Assembly: GCA_023664345.1 (NCBI GenBank) | Contig: JAMPFQ010000029.1 | Coordinates: 1 to 42,183 of the forward strand | DNA length: 42,183 bases | Source of the DNA: Lachnospiraceae bacterium | Lineage (GTDB): Bacteria; Bacillota; Clostridia; Lachnospirales; Lachnospiraceae | Direction: 5' to 3' | Shown here: positions 17,901 to 25,693 of the stretch, piece after piece | Numbering within the stretch: the first letter of the stretch is position 1 | Layout: each line of letters starts with the position of its first letter | Translations under genes and position numbers: made by a program | The notes under the pieces: generated by a model | Seen by the model: only the letters and a program-made list of their open reading frames with translations | Database searches by the model: none | Told to the model about the DNA's origin: nothing

Positions 17901-17945
17901 CATATTAAGGAGATATTGATCGATTATTTTTCCGTGAAGCATTAA
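14910..17945 (+). CDS. large protein with WYL-like domain, superfamily 1 helicase and DUF2726-type nuclease
   Basis: This 1011-residue protein starts with a WYL-like ligand-binding domain (about 1-90: IHEGKWLKIEYKN, YWIGIRDL, LSVDGLHLGRY). A DNA2/NAM7-like helicase follows: Walker A GPPGTGKT near 348, a helical insertion rich in charged residues (about 430-560), DEASQ near 609, GDPQQLNPV, HYRCNRKI, GTVHAFQGDEKD and INVATSRAREKL. The C-terminal 125 residues resemble DUF2726/Vsr-like PD-(D/E)XK nucleases (FDFVV, AIELDGREHFED near 951). It probably unwinds and cuts nucleic acid, with the WYL-like part as sensor. The start at 14910 is chosen for GGGAG 5 nt upstream; 14892 is also possible. It stands alone, about 100 nt after the MATE gene. 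An antiphage role is a guess by architecture. Confidence 0.85.
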   Translation: MNSIYHDIFRAIHEGKWLKIEYKNREEQITKYWIGIRDLNVARRTLSVDGLHLGRYTTDSYDMIYMDSILSSQIVEGSYCPVNEALVRDIYLNPHKYKTLFDNAANLKILNYLEMCNRMDTTPYYSDFELVRFLDRESFSGESYQLTAAQFQTIVKDFQYKMEKRGRKDGKLTIQQLAMNVLSIHTNRGLYVLAYRKLQLDVKNRMLRPDDDITICTEFVLGETKENIRRYLDAEEYELLKDFEANQERIKDCVMAHTRQVMGVDDMPYVIGLGMEVVLDLHKEYRAIIDRYNEGKATVPISAFFGDLLNRPRRKKDYPITLIDDRINLDQLLAIHNAMKYPVAYIQGPPGTGKTNTIINTIVTAFFNERTVLFASYNNHPINSVLEKLLAMEYRGRKIPFPVLRVGNMDKVKEAVAYIKKVYMQVQTVTVFESTLDRNKGDRTERAKKLSNLLKRYEEVLDLKERRETLNRMMEYQKRIRASLEMVSFQADLQGRQLDQVQKKISDAGEITDREALVLLDHDLEELYKYLFYTSARYIKRLGEKKYEELRHILYEEEEDKQAFHFSQYLSKTENVKNLQKIFPVMITTCISAHKLGEPEPMFDMTIIDEASQCNTAVSLVPVIRGENLMLVGDPQQLNPVILLDEMTNRKLRKRYQVGDEYDYRKNSVYKTFLACDAVSDEVLLHNHYRCNRKIIEFNNRKYYNSRLNICSRSTEPQPLVYVDIKSNRSGIRNTADREVEEIIRYACLNRDKAIGVITPFVNQKKLIEEAVQRENLQNVACGTVHAFQGDEKDVVLFSTAITDQTRAGTYEWLKNNKELINVATSRAREKLIVLSDMENLRRLHQKGDEDDLFELVEYVKRNGESQVTQKRTNSRALGVKPFSTATEEAFMANLNHALENIWLSQNRFDIKKEVAISQVFESNINYSDLFYSGRFDFVVYERQGQADIPVLAIELDGREHFEDEVVKNRDRKKNEICQAHNMQIIRVENSYARRYNHIKEILIDYFSVKH

Positions 17946-18006
17946 GCAGGCGTATGGTTTTAACGCAGGCCAACCGGAAATGTGATGCAAAAGCCAAATT
18001 AGCGTA

Positions 18007-18034
18007 TTGACATTTACAGGTTATCGGTTATAAT
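18007..18034 (+). promoter_or_regulatory. promoter ahead of the Rpn-family gene
   Basis: TTGACA (18007-18012) and TATAAT (18029-18034) are both perfect, with a 16-nt spacer. The leader to the gene at 18225 is about 185 nt and contains several small inverted repeats. Confidence 0.7.
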
Positions 18035-18163
18035 AATATCAAAGCATATTTTCACATCGGGCGTGACTCCGGTATGGTATACGGTGCGCTGCACGCTTGT
18101 CGGTTATCGTTAGAGTTATTCTATTTACGGAAATTCATGCTTTTAACCCCATTATGAACAAGA

Positions 18164-18205
18164 GCAGGAGTTCCGTTTGACAGGATAAGATGCCAAAACT
18201 CCTGC
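18164..18205 (+). promoter_or_regulatory. 9-bp leader hairpin carrying an anti-Shine-Dalgarno arm
   Basis: GCAGGAGTT (18164-18172) pairs with AACTCCTGC (18197-18205). The second arm contains CTCCT, which could also pair with the real ribosome site AAGGAGG at 18214-18220, so two alternative folds with opposite effects on translation are possible. This is inference from pairing only. Confidence 0.35.
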
Positions 18206-18224
18206 GCATATGCAAGGAGGAGAA

Positions 18225-19205
18225 ATGATGACAGGTAACAGGGAGTACAAAAGCGATGTATTTAGCATGCTGATGGAGGATAAGAGGAAAGCCTTACAGC
18301 TTTACAATGCGGTAAACCGTTCGGATCACACGGATCCGGCGAAAGTTGAGTTCCACAACCTGGACAAGGGCATTTCGTTATCGGTCAGGAATGATGCGGC
18401 ATTTGTATTGGACATGAGTTTGAGTGTCTATGAGCATCAGTCCACAATATGTCCCAACATGCCAGTGAGAAGCCTGATCTACTTTACTGTGATGCTGAGG
18501 GAATTTGTCCATGGCAGGAACATCTATGGAAAGACACTGGTGAAGATACCCACGCCCAGGTTTGCCGTGTTCTACAATGGTGAAGAGGAGCAGCCGGAGC
18601 AGGTGGACATGAAATTGTCGGACGCATTTCAGAAGACCATTGACAGACCTGAGATCGAACTGGTGTGCAGGGTGTATAATATCAATGGCGGAAAGAACAG
18701 GGAACTTTTGGACAGCTGCCCCTGGTTAAGGGAGTACATGTCTTTCGTGGATTATGTCAGGAAGTTTCACCGGGAAGATGGCGGGGATGAGGACAGCCTG
18801 GAGGGTGCGATCGAGAAAGCGATAGACAGATGTGTGGCAGAGAATATTTTAAAAGATTTTCTGACGGAGCGCCGGGTGGAGGTGGTAAAAGCGATGACAC
18901 TGGATTATACCTTTGAAAGACAGATCATGCTGGAACGGGAGGAAGCCAGAACGGAAGGACATCAGGAGGGCTTGCGGGAAGGACATCAGGAGGGCCTGCG
19001 GGAAGGACATCAGGAGGGCCTGCAGGAAGGTATTCAGAAAGGACATCGAGAGGGCCTGCGGGAAGGTCTCCAAAAAGGCCTTAGAGCCATGATTTCCATA
19101 TGCAGGGAACAGGGCATTTCCTTTGATGAGACTGCTGCCAAAGTGAGTGAGAAGTTTTCTCTGGGGAATGAGGATGTCCAGAAAAGCATGCAGCTTTACT
19201 GGTAG
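18225..19205 (+). CDS. Rpn/PDDEXK_2-family nuclease-like protein with GHQEGLRE repeats
   Basis: The protein has 326 residues from the ATG at 18225; AAGGAGG ends 4 nt before it and 7 nt before the next ATG at 18228, so either may be used. The N-terminal part carries the PD-(D/E)XK core seen in Rpn recombination-promoting nucleases and transposase-like proteins: FVLDMSLSVYEHQST, with the E-x-Q motif, then RSLIYFTVMLREFV. A charged hinge and five EG(H/L/I)-type repeats (about 240-285) lead to the tail SFDETAAKVSEKFSLG...MQLYW. Some Rpn proteins act in antiphage defence and carry an internal start that yields a C-terminal antitoxin. The tail is nearly the same as that of the deleted gene at 35668, so the two are related. 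It has its own promoter at 18007. Confidence 0.85.
   Translation: MMTGNREYKSDVFSMLMEDKRKALQLYNAVNRSDHTDPAKVEFHNLDKGISLSVRNDAAFVLDMSLSVYEHQSTICPNMPVRSLIYFTVMLREFVHGRNIYGKTLVKIPTPRFAVFYNGEEEQPEQVDMKLSDAFQKTIDRPEIELVCRVYNINGGKNRELLDSCPWLREYMSFVDYVRKFHREDGGDEDSLEGAIEKAIDRCVAENILKDFLTERRVEVVKAMTLDYTFERQIMLEREEARTEGHQEGLREGHQEGLREGHQEGLQEGIQKGHREGLREGLQKGLRAMISICREQGISFDETAAKVSEKFSLGNEDVQKSMQLYW
18957..19064 (+). repeat. 24-nt tandem coding repeat (GHQEGLRE)
   Basis: Three nearly identical 24-nt units run at 18957-18980, 18981-19004 and 19005-19028, followed by a 12-nt half unit and a fourth, more divergent unit at 19041-19064. Each codes for eight residues of the EGL-repeat stalk. Near identity at the DNA level suggests recent slippage, so copy number may vary between strains. 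Confidence 0.9.
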
Positions 19206-19228
19206 ATCTTTTCAGAAAGAATTGCCAT

Positions 19229-20065
19229 ATGATAAGACGAAAAACAGAAAATTTCAGCCTGGAGCAGATCTGTCGGTCCGGTCAGTGTTTCCGCATGGAA
19301 GAAAGGTCGGATGGACGGTATCGCGTGGTCGCCGGAAAACGCTGTCTGGAACTGGAGCAGCAGGGAGAAGAAGTCCTTTTTTACTGTGAGGAAGCGGAAT
19401 TCCGGGATTTCTGGGAAGACTATTTTGACCTGAAAGGCGATTATGCAGATTATATCAGCCGGATAGACCCTGATGACGCGTATCTGAAAAACGCAGCGGA
19501 ATTTGGCGGCGGCATCAGGATCCTGAAACAGGATCTATGGGAAATGACGGTCTCTTTCCTGATCTCACAGCAGAACAATATTGCCCGGATCCGCCGCTGC
19601 ATTGAGAATATCTGTGAGCGTTATGGCGAAAGAATGGCCGATGGCAGCGGGGAGGCTTATTATGCTTTCCCTTTGCCGGAAGCACTGGCGGGCCTGGAGG
19701 AGAACGCCTTAATGGAATGTAATCTGGGGTATCGAAGTAAATATGTGGTAAGGGCGGCAAAGAGCGCCGCGGACGGGGGCTTTGACCTGGATCTTGTCCG
19801 CCATCTTCCTTACAGGGAGGCACGGGAGGAACTGATGAGATTATTCGGGGCAGGCGGGAAAGTGGCGGACTGCATCTGTCTTTTCGCGCTGCATCAGCTG
19901 GAGGCTTTTCCCGTGGATACCCATATCGATCGGGCCCTGCAGGCACATTACAGCCAGGGATTTCCCATGGAGCGTTATGACGGGTTTCAGGGAGTGCTGC
20001 AGCAATATATATTCTATTATGAACTGACCGGCAAGGGCACCGTTGTTCGTGGAGACCGTAAATGA
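19229..20065 (+). CDS. 8-oxoguanine DNA glycosylase/AP lyase (OGG1-type, HhH-GPD)
   Basis: This 278-residue protein removes oxidised guanine from DNA in base-excision repair. The N-terminal barrel-like domain (about 1-95) is followed by WEMTVSFLISQQNNIARIRR, typical of OGG1, NLGYRSKYVV, and the helix-hairpin-helix LFGAGGKVADCICLFAL. Lys211 in that loop is the Schiff-base lysine and Asp230 in PVDTHIDR the catalytic aspartate. The length fits bacterial OGG-like enzymes. The start at 19229 has only a weak ribosome site (AGAAAG) and follows the Rpn gene by 23 nt, so it may depend on read-through from that gene. The short frame opening at 19147 in another phase is not coding. Confidence 0.92.
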   Translation: MIRRKTENFSLEQICRSGQCFRMEERSDGRYRVVAGKRCLELEQQGEEVLFYCEEAEFRDFWEDYFDLKGDYADYISRIDPDDAYLKNAAEFGGGIRILKQDLWEMTVSFLISQQNNIARIRRCIENICERYGERMADGSGEAYYAFPLPEALAGLEENALMECNLGYRSKYVVRAAKSAADGGFDLDLVRHLPYREAREELMRLFGAGGKVADCICLFALHQLEAFPVDTHIDRALQAHYSQGFPMERYDGFQGVLQQYIFYYELTGKGTVVRGDRK

Positions 20066-20093
20066 GAGCGTGAGGGCAAGAAAGGATAAGTCG

Positions 20094-20432
20094 ATGGAAA
20101 ATAATGTAACGGATCCCGTCATGCGCAAACTGATGAAAGAACTTAAGATCACACGGATCGTCTGCATGTTCTCTTCCCTGCTGACGCTCTGTCTGCTGGC
20201 GGGCGGGGTTCTGCTGTTCGGCAGGGTGCAGGAACTGGCGGAGGTCTGCAGGCCTGTGGTGGAAAAGGTGTCGCAGCTGGATGTGGATGCCATCAATTCA
20301 GCAATAGAAGGCTTGGATACGGCGGAACTCACGCAGGCTTTGAAGACGCTCAACGATGTGGTGGAGAAGATCGGGGAACTCAGCGATAAGCTGGGAGATG
20401 CAGTGTCCTGGCTGAGCGGACTTTTTCACTGA
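20094..20432 (+). CDS. small single-pass membrane protein
   Basis: The 112-residue product starts MENNVTDPVMRKLMKELKITR, then has one hydrophobic segment at about 25-45 (CMFSSLLTLCLLAGGVLLFG), and an outer part rich in heptad-like leucine and valine (VVEKVSQLDVDAINSAIEGL, LKTLNDVVEKIGEL) that could form a coiled coil. AAAGGA precedes the ATG at 20094 by 7-12 nt. I do not recognise a family. It lies 28 nt after the glycosylase gene and is followed by the strong promoter at 20477, so it is the last gene of its unit. Confidence 0.7.
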   Translation: MENNVTDPVMRKLMKELKITRIVCMFSSLLTLCLLAGGVLLFGRVQELAEVCRPVVEKVSQLDVDAINSAIEGLDTAELTQALKTLNDVVEKIGELSDKLGDAVSWLSGLFH

Positions 20433-20476
20433 GATGCCCGATGCCCTTCACAGGGCCGCACGGTGCAACATTTTCC

Positions 20477-20505
20477 TTGACAAGGAAGCAGGAGGGACAT
20501 ATAAT
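20477..20505 (+). promoter_or_regulatory. consensus sigma-A promoter of the zinc-ribbon/ABC operon
   Basis: TTGACA (20477-20482) and TATAAT (20500-20505) are exact matches with an exact 17-nt spacer. The leader to the gene at 20708 is about 195 nt and carries an intrinsic-terminator-like hairpin. Confidence 0.85.
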
Positions 20506-20633
20506 AAATTCAGCTGTTTATAAAAAATTAATAAATCAAGGTTGTGGATATGTATACGACGAAAGATAATTTGGCGGATAGACAGGCAGATAAGCAGGCA
20601 GATGATTTCTGCGTACTTCGTGTATATATTTTT

Positions 20634-20674
20634 AAGAAAGATTGCCATTTTGATAACGGGAATCTTTCTTTTTT
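20634..20674 (+). terminator. terminator-like hairpin in the zinc-ribbon operon leader
   Basis: AAGAAAGATT (20634-20643) pairs perfectly with AATCTTTCTT (20661-20670), and T continues to 20674. It lies between the promoter at 20477 and the start codon at 20708, 33 nt before the gene, so it either attenuates the operon or ends a short RNA of about 160 nt. Confidence 0.75.
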
Positions 20675-20707
20675 GTACGGCCGAAAATAAGGAGAGGAGA
20701 AGAAGTG

Positions 20708-22576
20708 ATGTTTTGCGAAAAATGCGGAAGCAATATTGAAGAAGGGGGAAAGTTCTGTCCCAATTGCGGCGCCTCTGTGGAGACTGCGAAACAGCCTGCG
20801 TCCGGAGGAACGGGCAAGATCGATGTGGGCAAGGTGACTGAGACTGCGTCCCAGGCAGCGGAAAATGTTGTCCAGAAAGCGCAGGAATTCGGTGAAAAGG
20901 GCAAGGAGGCCTGGAAGAAAGCAAACGGGGAAGGCGGCATCCTGAAGAAGATGTTCAGCGGGAAGAACAAAATATGGCTGATCGGAGGCGCGGCGGTCCT
21001 GGTGGTAGTTGTCCTCTGTATTGCCAATGGGGAGAGGCTGAACAATTTCCTGCACAGGACATTTTCATCTCCTGAGAAATATTTCCAGTTTGTGGAAAAA
21101 AAGACGCTGGACGATACGGCTGGCCTGATCGGAGGGCGTTACAGCGATATCGTATCCGGAATGGAGTTTTATGACACAAGCTACAGCGGCGAGTTCACGC
21201 TGGAACCCGGTAAAAAGATAGTGGGCCTCATAGGACTTGCGGGCGCTTTCAGCGGTTCCAATCTGGGCATTGACCTGTCCGAACTGAAGAGCCTGACGGT
21301 TGGAGCGGATGTATCCGTCAAGGACGGCGTAGTTGGCTACGGGCTGACCACTGCCCTGAACAAAGTCAGTCTGCTCTCGGCCAATATGGTGATGGATATG
21401 GGGGAGGGAGACGTGTATCTGCAGATCCCCGAACTGAGCAAGACTTATATGGGGATTGACATGGAGGAGGTCCTGAACTTTGATATCGAGGAACTGACGG
21501 ACTCTCAGGAGACCAATAAAGAAGTGATCCAGGCGCTTCCCAAGCGGAGAGTAGTGGAGAAGCTGGTCAAGCGTTATCTTGCCCTTGTGGTGGAGAATAT
21601 CGATGATGTAGAGATCGTACGGAAGACGGAACTGGAAGTGGAAGGGATTTCCCAGAAATGTACGGAGTTGGACGTGACCATTGACGGGGATACGATGCAG
21701 CAGATCCTGGAAGCGGTCGCGGAAGAGGCCGTGAAGGATAAGGATCTTGAGAAGATCATTGTGGGTATTGCGAATGCCATGGGTGAGGATGGCGAAGATG
21801 TGTACGAAGAATTTGTGGATGCCCTGGATGATCCGGATTTTTATGTTGATGAGGATGAGGAGATTCTGCTGAAGCTGTATGTGGATAGTAAGGGTAACAT
21901 CATTGGCTGGGTCGTGGAACAGGAAGACTGGAAAAATTCTTTCAGCGTGCTCAGTGCGAGCAAAGGCAGCCAGGTCGCCTATGCGATCTCTGCCAAAGAA
22001 TATGGCAGTAAAGTTTTCGAACTTTCCGGACAGGGCAAGAAGTCAGGAAATCTGCTGACCGGAGATTTTAAGGTGAAATACAAAACCGCGGTCATCCTGG
22101 AAATGACAGTCACAAGACTTGACATGGAGCTGCTGAAAGAGGGGCATCTGAATGGAAGAGCGGAAATAGAACCGGGTCCCGGCCTGGACACAATTCTGAA
22201 CGGTGCGCTCGATCTTGCAAGTATCTCTTTCATTATCAGTGATCCGAGTTTTGTGGTCGACTGCAAGTCCTCGGCAAAGTCCACCGAATGCACTGTCATT
22301 GTGAACGATGGCGAGGAGATGTTCCTGAGCATGACTCTGGCCCTGAAGTCCGGTGACGGTTCCAAGGCTTCCGTTCCCAAGGGCAAGTCCGTTATCATGA
22401 TCGAGGATTCGGATGATTTCATGGACTATTACGATGGGATCGAATGGGATAAGTTTCTTAGCACGCTGAAAAAGACCGGCGTGCTGGAGGATCTGGTGGA
22501 TATGATAGAAGATGGGCTTGATGACCCGGATGATATGATAGACATGCTGGATACAATAGGTTATTATATGCGTTGA
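20708..22576 (+). CDS. zinc-ribbon membrane protein with large extracellular domain
   Basis: The 622-residue protein starts with a four-cysteine zinc ribbon (MFCEKCGSNIEEGGKFCPNCGAS), a flexible linker, and one membrane helix at about 93-110 (IWLIGGAAVLVVVVLCIANG). The remaining 510 residues, probably outside, include many beta-type segments, an acidic stretch (DPDFYVDEDEEILLKLYVD) and an acidic end (DDPDDMIDMLDTIGYYM). The layout is common in Lachnospiraceae, but the outer domain has no function I know. GGAGAGG precedes the ATG; the GTG one codon earlier is less likely. The ABC genes follow after 30 nt, so the protein may be a sensor or partner of that exporter. Confidence 0.8.
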   Translation: MFCEKCGSNIEEGGKFCPNCGASVETAKQPASGGTGKIDVGKVTETASQAAENVVQKAQEFGEKGKEAWKKANGEGGILKKMFSGKNKIWLIGGAAVLVVVVLCIANGERLNNFLHRTFSSPEKYFQFVEKKTLDDTAGLIGGRYSDIVSGMEFYDTSYSGEFTLEPGKKIVGLIGLAGAFSGSNLGIDLSELKSLTVGADVSVKDGVVGYGLTTALNKVSLLSANMVMDMGEGDVYLQIPELSKTYMGIDMEEVLNFDIEELTDSQETNKEVIQALPKRRVVEKLVKRYLALVVENIDDVEIVRKTELEVEGISQKCTELDVTIDGDTMQQILEAVAEEAVKDKDLEKIIVGIANAMGEDGEDVYEEFVDALDDPDFYVDEDEEILLKLYVDSKGNIIGWVVEQEDWKNSFSVLSASKGSQVAYAISAKEYGSKVFELSGQGKKSGNLLTGDFKVKYKTAVILEMTVTRLDMELLKEGHLNGRAEIEPGPGLDTILNGALDLASISFIISDPSFVVDCKSSAKSTECTVIVNDGEEMFLSMTLALKSGDGSKASVPKGKSVIMIEDSDDFMDYYDGIEWDKFLSTLKKTGVLEDLVDMIEDGLDDPDDMIDMLDTIGYYMR

Positions 22577-22606
22577 CCTTTTCAGGGAGATCCAGGGAGG
22601 CCTTTG

Positions 22607-23275
22607 ATGGGGATAGAGTTGGCAGGTATTCAAAAGTCCTATAAGGAAAAAAGGGTGCTGGAGGGCGTATCCCTGAAAGCCGGCGAGGGAAAATGCATCG
22701 GCATCCTGGGGGGCAACGGCTGCGGAAAATCAACGCTGCTCTCCATCCTGGCCGGTGTGCGGAAAGCGGACGGAGGCAGTTTCCTGTATCAGGGAAAGGA
22801 TCTGCTGCAAGATCATGGGTTTCGGACGAAAACGCTGGGCTATGTCCCCCAGGGGAATCCGCTCTTCGAGGAACTGACGGCCTGGGATAATCTGCGCCTG
22901 TGGCATGACAGGCGGACCCTGAAGAAAGAACTGACGGACGGTGTGCTGGCTCTGCTGGGGATAGACGGATTCCTGAAAGTGCCTGTGCGGAAGATGTCAG
23001 GAGGAATGAAGAAAAGGCTGTCCCTGGGATGTGTGGTGGTCAGCAGGCCGAAGATTCTGCTTTTGGACGAACCCACATCCGCCCTGGATCTGGCCTGCAA
23101 GGGGCGGATTCGCGATTATCTGGAGCGATACAGGATGGACGGAGGAATCATATTGCTTACGACCCATGACATGCAGGAAATGGAATTTTGCAACGAGTGT
23201 CATATCCTGAAACAGGGCATCCTGACCCCTTATGCGTATGACGGGGATATCCGCCGTCTGGAAAGGTGTTTATAG
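22607..23275 (+). CDS. ABC transporter ATP-binding protein
   Basis: This 222-residue ATPase has Walker A GGNGCGKST (about 34-42), Q-loop GYVPQGNPLF, signature MSGGMKKRLSLG, Walker B ILLLDEPTSALD and switch His in LTTHDM. It energises the two permeases encoded directly downstream. AGGGAGG lies 6 nt before the ATG at 22607; the TTG just before it is not needed. The short length and CcmA-like pattern suit ABC-2-type exporters that move lipids, drugs, peptides or cell-wall intermediates. The substrate is unknown. Confidence 0.95.
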   Translation: MGIELAGIQKSYKEKRVLEGVSLKAGEGKCIGILGGNGCGKSTLLSILAGVRKADGGSFLYQGKDLLQDHGFRTKTLGYVPQGNPLFEELTAWDNLRLWHDRRTLKKELTDGVLALLGIDGFLKVPVRKMSGGMKKRLSLGCVVVSRPKILLLDEPTSALDLACKGRIRDYLERYRMDGGIILLTTHDMQEMEFCNECHILKQGILTPYAYDGDIRRLERCL

Positions 23276-24517
23276 ATGGGCGGATATATTCGTTATTTTT
23301 GGGTGCAGATAAAGCGTATAGGCAGGATGCTGCCCGCTATGCAGTTCTGGATGCTCCTGCTGATCCTTTGTCTGGGAGCGGGCGCGTGGCTTCTGATGAA
23401 AAACGGGGATCACGAGAAAGAGCAGACCCTGTTTGAAGTTGGCCTGGTGGGAAATACCACCGACAGTTATCTGGGGTTTGGGATACAGGCCATACAGTCC
23501 ATAGACACATCCCGGTATATGGTGCATTTCCAGACGCTGACAGAGGAGGAGGCTGACCGGGCGCTGAAGAGCGGGGAACTTTCCTGTTATATCCGGATAC
23601 CGGACGGTCTGGTGGATTCCCTGGTCTATGGGAGAAACGATATCCGTGCGGAGATCGTCACCACAAACGGCGACGGGATATTTGCGAGCCTGGCGGGGGA
23701 ATTGGCGGATATCGTGTCAGATCTGGTCCTGAGTTCCCAGAGTGCCGTGTTCGGGATGCAGAGAGTGTTGTATGATCATGGGATGGCGGAAATGGTCGGC
23801 GGGTATACGGATGAGCTCAACCTGCGTTTTTTTGGTGTGGTATTAGATCGAACGGATCTGTGCGGACAGGAACTCCTGGGCATTCGTGACGGGTTATCTA
23901 CGGCGGGCTATTACCTTTGCGGACTGCTGGTATTCTTTCTGATGCTGGCAGGGGTCATTGGCAGCCCGCTGTTTGCGTGCAAAAACAGGGAACTGAACAG
24001 CCTGCTGGCGTCAAAGGGCACGGGCGCCGCCGCCCAGGTGATGGGAGAATATCTGGCGTATGCGATGATGAACCTGTTATACCTGGCTGAAGCGGTCCTG
24101 CTGGTGGGCATATTGCACGGCGCGGGAATTTTGGAGGTAGAGGAGTGGAAGTATTCCGGCGTGGAAGCGCAGAAAGAGTTTTTTATGCTGTTGGTTCCGG
24201 TCTCCCTGATGTTGAGCGCCCTGCAGTTTCTGCTCTATGAACTGGTGTCCGGCATGGTGGGCAGTATCCTGCTGCAGTTCACGTGCAGTATGGTCATGGG
24301 GTATCTGGCCGGGTGTTTTTACCCCTATACTTTCTTTCCCGATATTTTACAGAAAACAGGCAGCTGCCTGCCCGTGGGCGCGGCGGTGCGCTATGTGCAG
24401 GGAGGCATCATGGGGGACGCGCCGGTGTCCGCCGGATGCGTCACAGGGGTATATCTGGTGTTGTTCCTGGGGCTGGCTGTGGCGGTCCGGAAGCTGAGAA
24501 CGGAAAGAGGAAAGTGA
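23276..24517 (+). CDS. ABC-2-type transporter permease
   Basis: The 413-residue protein starts one base after the stop of the ATPase gene. It has one N-terminal membrane helix (MLLLILCLGAGAWLL), a soluble domain of about 170 residues (FEVGLVGNTTDSYLG...; ADIVSDLVLSSQSA), then five or six helices (YLCGLLVFFLMLAGVIG, LLYLAEAVLLVGIL, GSILLQFTCSMVMGYLAG, VYLVLFLGLAVAV). This is the YhgE/ABC-2 pattern. It probably forms a heterodimer with the next gene product. Confidence 0.88.
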   Translation: MGGYIRYFWVQIKRIGRMLPAMQFWMLLLILCLGAGAWLLMKNGDHEKEQTLFEVGLVGNTTDSYLGFGIQAIQSIDTSRYMVHFQTLTEEEADRALKSGELSCYIRIPDGLVDSLVYGRNDIRAEIVTTNGDGIFASLAGELADIVSDLVLSSQSAVFGMQRVLYDHGMAEMVGGYTDELNLRFFGVVLDRTDLCGQELLGIRDGLSTAGYYLCGLLVFFLMLAGVIGSPLFACKNRELNSLLASKGTGAAAQVMGEYLAYAMMNLLYLAEAVLLVGILHGAGILEVEEWKYSGVEAQKEFFMLLVPVSLMLSALQFLLYELVSGMVGSILLQFTCSMVMGYLAGCFYPYTFFPDILQKTGSCLPVGAAVRYVQGGIMGDAPVSAGCVTGVYLVLFLGLAVAVRKLRTERGK

Positions 24518-24518
24518 T

Positions 24519-25643
24519 ATGTGGCAGTTGGCGGTAAGATTCCGGCTGCTGAACAAGCGGCTGTTAAAAAAGTGCAGTTTCTGGCTGATTCTTTGCCTGG
24601 TCCCGGCCCTGACCGCAGGGATGCGCCTCGCCTTGCGGGAGGAGAGCGGGATGGTGCGCATTGCCCTATACCGGGAAGATCCCCGGGATGGCCTGACAGA
24701 GGAGGTCATACGGGAATTGACGGAGGAAAGGAGACTTCTGCGGTATGTGTTCTGTGAGACGCAGGAGGAGGCCCGGGCGCTGGTTGCGGGAGGGGAGGCT
24801 GATGCCGCCTGGATCTTTCCGGAGGATCTGGGCGGAGCGATGGAGCAGGCGGCAGCCGGCGGGAATGTGGAGCCGGTGGTGACCATGGTGGAACGGGAGG
24901 ACAATGTGCTGCTCATCCTCTCCAGGGAGATTTTATGCAGTGTCCTGTATCCCTGCTATTCCTATGAAGTCTATCGGGATTTCGTCAGGGAGGACTGCGG
25001 CCTGGGAGCATTGAGCGAGGAGGAACTGCTGGAAACTTATAATGAGGCCAGGATGGACAGCGACCTTTTCCGGATCACGCTCCTGGACGGTACGGAGTGG
25101 GAGAACGGAGATCTTCTGCTTGCGCCCGTCCGGGGAATGCTGGCGCTCTGGCTGGTGCTGTGCGGCCTGGCGGGGGCCATGTATTTCCTGCAGGATGAGC
25201 GGGAAGGAGTTTTCGACAGGATCTCACAGGGACGCAGGCTGCGGGCGGCGTTCGGAATGCAGGCGGTGCTGCTGTGCGACGGGGTGATCGTGCTGCTTAC
25301 GGCCCTGTGGAGCGGGGGACTGATCACTTCCTGGCTTGTGGAAGTGTTGGGGGCGGTATTGTTTTCCTGCTGCACCGCGGCCCTGGCCAATCTGTTGAGG
25401 CTGCTGTGCCGCACGCTGGAGCGCCTTGGGAGCGTCATTCCCATCCTGCTGCCGGTCATGGCTGTTTTCAGCCCGATATTTGTCACTTTTAACGGATGGC
25501 GGACGGTGAAGCTGCTTTTGCCGCCCTACTATTACCTGCGGTCTATCCATGACAGCCGTTATCTGTGGGGGATGGCCGCCTATGCAGTGGTTGTGACGGG
25601 ATTATGTATCCTGTTGGACCGACGACGTCAAATGTTTTCTTGA
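24519..25643 (+). CDS. ABC-2-type transporter permease, second subunit
   Basis: The 374-residue protein starts two bases after the previous stop. It shares the ABC-2 layout: N-terminal helix (CSFWLILCLVPALTAGM), an outer domain (about 45-200) and C-terminal helices (MLALWLVLCGLAGAMYFL, VVLLCDG-type segment, VIPILLPVMAVFSPIFV, AAYAVVVTGLCILL). The product is Glu/Arg-rich in its soluble part. Its stop codon overlaps the -35 box of the next promoter (25640-25645), so transcription units abut here. Confidence 0.85.
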   Translation: MWQLAVRFRLLNKRLLKKCSFWLILCLVPALTAGMRLALREESGMVRIALYREDPRDGLTEEVIRELTEERRLLRYVFCETQEEARALVAGGEADAAWIFPEDLGGAMEQAAAGGNVEPVVTMVEREDNVLLILSREILCSVLYPCYSYEVYRDFVREDCGLGALSEEELLETYNEARMDSDLFRITLLDGTEWENGDLLLAPVRGMLALWLVLCGLAGAMYFLQDEREGVFDRISQGRRLRAAFGMQAVLLCDGVIVLLTALWSGGLITSWLVEVLGAVLFSCCTAALANLLRLLCRTLERLGSVIPILLPVMAVFSPIFVTFNGWRTVKLLLPPYYYLRSIHDSRYLWGMAAYAVVVTGLCILLDRRRQMFS

Positions 25644-25668
25644 CAGGAAGAACGAATGCCATTATAAT
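25640..25668 (+). promoter_or_regulatory. consensus sigma-A promoter overlapping the permease stop codon
   Basis: TTGACA (25640-25645) and TATAAT (25663-25668) match consensus exactly with a 17-nt spacer. The TGA stop of the permease is inside the -35 box. It drives the zinc-ribbon gene at 25776. Confidence 0.88.
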
Positions 25669-25693
25669 GAATATAGGGTTCTGGTACATGCAG

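Noticed and set aside
16296..17990. 564-residue minus-strand open frame opposite the helicase gene.
   Set aside because: It is the antisense shadow of a well-supported helicase; composition is His/Leu/Ile-rich and no family is recognisable.
18957..19064. CRISPR-like array.
   Set aside because: Units are contiguous without spacers and lie inside a gene in frame.
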